Below, in pieces: positions 62,690-64,000 of a stretch of DNA of 64,000 bases. Position 1 is the stretch's first letter. Each line of letters begins with the position of its first letter. This stretch comes from Microbacterium foliorum (GTDB taxonomy: Bacteria > Actinomycetota > Actinomycetes > Actinomycetales > Microbacteriaceae). The stretch lies in the NCBI RefSeq assembly GCF_006385575.1, contig NZ_CP041040.1:682001-746000 (forward strand). The letters run 5' to 3'. The position numbers and the translations under genes are program-made. The notes under the pieces are model-generated. The model was not told the DNA's origin. It saw only the letters and a list, made by a program, of their open reading frames with translations, and did no database searches.

Positions 62690-64000
62690 GTGCAGTACAT
62701 CTCCACCCGAGGCGGCATGCAGCCGCTGCCGTACTGCGAGACCCTGCTCGAGGGGCTCGCTCCCGACGGTGGACTGGCCGTGCCCGAGACGATGCCCACG
62801 GTCGACGGTGAGACGCTCGAGCGCTGGCGCGCCCTGACATACCCGCAGCTCGCCACGGAGGTGCTCGGGCTCTTCGCCACGGACATCCCCCGCGCCGACC
62901 TCGCACGCATGACCGAGGCCGCGTACGAGCCGTTCCCCGAAGAGGTCGTGCCGCTGCGCTCGATCGATGACGACCTCACTCTCGTAGGTCTCTCCGAAGG
63001 GCCGACGCTGGCCTTCAAGGACATGGCCATGCAGTTCCTCGGCCAGGTGGTCGAGTACGCGCTCGAGCGCAAGGGGTCGGTCCTCAACATCCTCGGCGCG
63101 ACCTCCGGAGACACCGGATCAGCCGCCGAGCACGCTCTTCGCGGCAAGGACCGCATCTCGGTCTTCATGCTGTCCCCGAAGGGGCGCATGAGCGCATTCC
63201 AGCGGGCGCAGATGTTCTCGCTCGATGACGAGAACATCCACAACATCGTGGTCGACGGTGTGTTCGACGACTGCCAGAACCTCGTCAAGTCGCTTGCGGG
63301 CGATCTCGACTTCAAGCGCGCTCAGAACCTCGGTGCGGTCAACTCGATCAACCTCGCCCGCATCACCGCCCAGGTCGTCTACTACTTCTGGGCATGGCTG
63401 CGCGCGACGGATGCCGGCGGATGGACCGAGGTGTCCTTCACGGTGCCGTCCGGCAACTTCGGCAACATCCTCTCGGGCTTCTTCGCGAAGGAGATGGGGC
63501 TGCCGATCCGTCGCCTCGTGCTCGCCGCCAACGAGAACAACGTGCTCGACGAGTTCTTCCGCACCGGCGTCTACCGGCCGCGGAGCGCGGCCCAGACGCT
63601 CGCGACCTCGAGCCCGTCGATGGACATCTCGAAGGCCTCGAACCTCGAGCGCTTCATCTTCGAGCTCGTCGGGCGCGATGCCACCCGCGTGGTGAAGGCG
63701 TGGCAGGATCTCGACACCCAGGGCTTCTTCGATTTCACCGCCGATCTCGCTCGTTTCGTCGACGAGTTCGGTATCGTCAGCGGCACCTCGACGCACGCCG
63801 ACAGGCTCGCGACGATCAAGGCGGTCTACGAGGCGACGGGCGACATCATCGACCCTCACACCGCCGACGGGGTCAAGGTCGCCCGCGAGAACATCGAACC
63901 GGGTGTGCCGATGCTCGTTCTCGAGACCGCGAAGCCGCAGAAGTTCGCCGAGACGATCCGCGAGGCGATCGGTGTCGAGCTCGAGTACTCGTCAGAGCTG
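62690..64000 (+). CDS. thrC: Threonine synthase (3' partial)
   Basis: PLP enzyme that converts O-phospho-L-homoserine to threonine. GTG at 62690 with GAGGAG 5 nt upstream; 437 codons are open to the right edge, so the C-terminal ~30 residues are missing. MQYISTRGGMQPLPYCETLL, the PLP lysine in TLAFKDMAMQF (K110), ILGATSGDTGSAAEHAL and VPSGNFGNILSGFFAKEMGL are the family motifs; the long form (about 470 aa) is typical of this class. Divergent from the tre operon. Confidence 0.95.
   Translation, partial: MQYISTRGGMQPLPYCETLLEGLAPDGGLAVPETMPTVDGETLERWRALTYPQLATEVLGLFATDIPRADLARMTEAAYEPFPEEVVPLRSIDDDLTLVGLSEGPTLAFKDMAMQFLGQVVEYALERKGSVLNILGATSGDTGSAAEHALRGKDRISVFMLSPKGRMSAFQRAQMFSLDDENIHNIVVDGVFDDCQNLVKSLAGDLDFKRAQNLGAVNSINLARITAQVVYYFWAWLRATDAGGWTEVSFTVPSGNFGNILSGFFAKEMGLPIRRLVLAANENNVLDEFFRTGVYRPRSAAQTLATSSPSMDISKASNLERFIFELVGRDATRVVKAWQDLDTQGFFDFTADLARFVDEFGIVSGTSTHADRLATIKAVYEATGDIIDPHTADGVKVARENIEPGVPMLVLETAKPQKFAETIREAIGVELEYSSEL

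Overview
The window is high-GC DNA with very dense coding on both strands, many ATGA or TGATG gene overlaps, and many start codons that sit 6-9 nt after a TAnnnT-type -10 box. Protein content (SufS/SufU, TreX-TreY-TreZ, DesK/NarL-type two-component pairs, PspC proteins, a CmtR-type repressor, an AztABCD zinc system, an LAxTG surface protein) points to a Gram-positive actinobacterium. Overall style, including the very common GCATCC/GGATGC words, fits Microbacteriaceae, most likely Microbacterium; the genus is an inference. I see no prophage, transposase, integrase, rRNA or CRISPR array, so this looks like chromosomal backbone with accessory modules.

Layout. 1-9 kb: the 3' part of a sigma factor fused to an anti-sigma-like zinc finger, sufS-sufU, two-domain GNAT, an F420-type oxidoreductase, a GntR regulator, a coiled-coil/HExxH pair, an SDR, and tRNA-Arg(ACG) with a terminator. 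9-19 kb: a LysR regulator divergent from an orphan SdhA-like flavoprotein, L-serine dehydratase, an AAA ATPase, HrpB helicase and flotillin. 19-26 kb: marR with a structured leader, a DUF1349 protein, and an ABC exporter-serine hydrolase-histidine kinase-response regulator cassette. 26-32 kb: a Zur-controlled azt zinc-uptake cluster with two AztD-like lipoproteins. 32-34 kb: a HEAT-repeat protein plus a MerR-HEAT fusion behind a MerR-type operator. 33-38 kb: a PspC-kinase/response regulator pair divergent from a PspC membrane protein. 37-43 kb: an HxlR-controlled oxidoreductase, an MDR dehydrogenase, a DUF2306 protein and a third two-component pair. 43-50 kb: three coupled flavin-dependent (organosulfur-type) oxidoreductases divergent from a sugar-type ABC importer without an ATPase. 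50-55 kb: an LAxTG surface protein, a small multidrug-export-type membrane protein, a fourth two-component pair, and a CmtR-controlled CDF metal exporter. 55-64 kb: GNAT, a four-gene coupled glycogen-to-trehalose operon led by an unknown His-rich small protein, and threonine synthase running off the right edge.

Working together. The most readable circuits are: (i) zinc starvation, where one Zur box overlaps the -35 of two divergent promoters serving aztA and aztB-aztD2-aztC-aztD1; (ii) metal efflux, where a 36-bp dyad overlaps the cmtR promoter; (iii) MerR-HEAT, where the operator lies in a 19-bp spacer upstream of the HEAT gene; (iv) trehalose from glycogen through GlgX/TreX, TreY and TreZ. 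No gap between genes exceeds about 300 bp; the largest (18949-19245) holds a tandem repeat of Shine-Dalgarno-like words.
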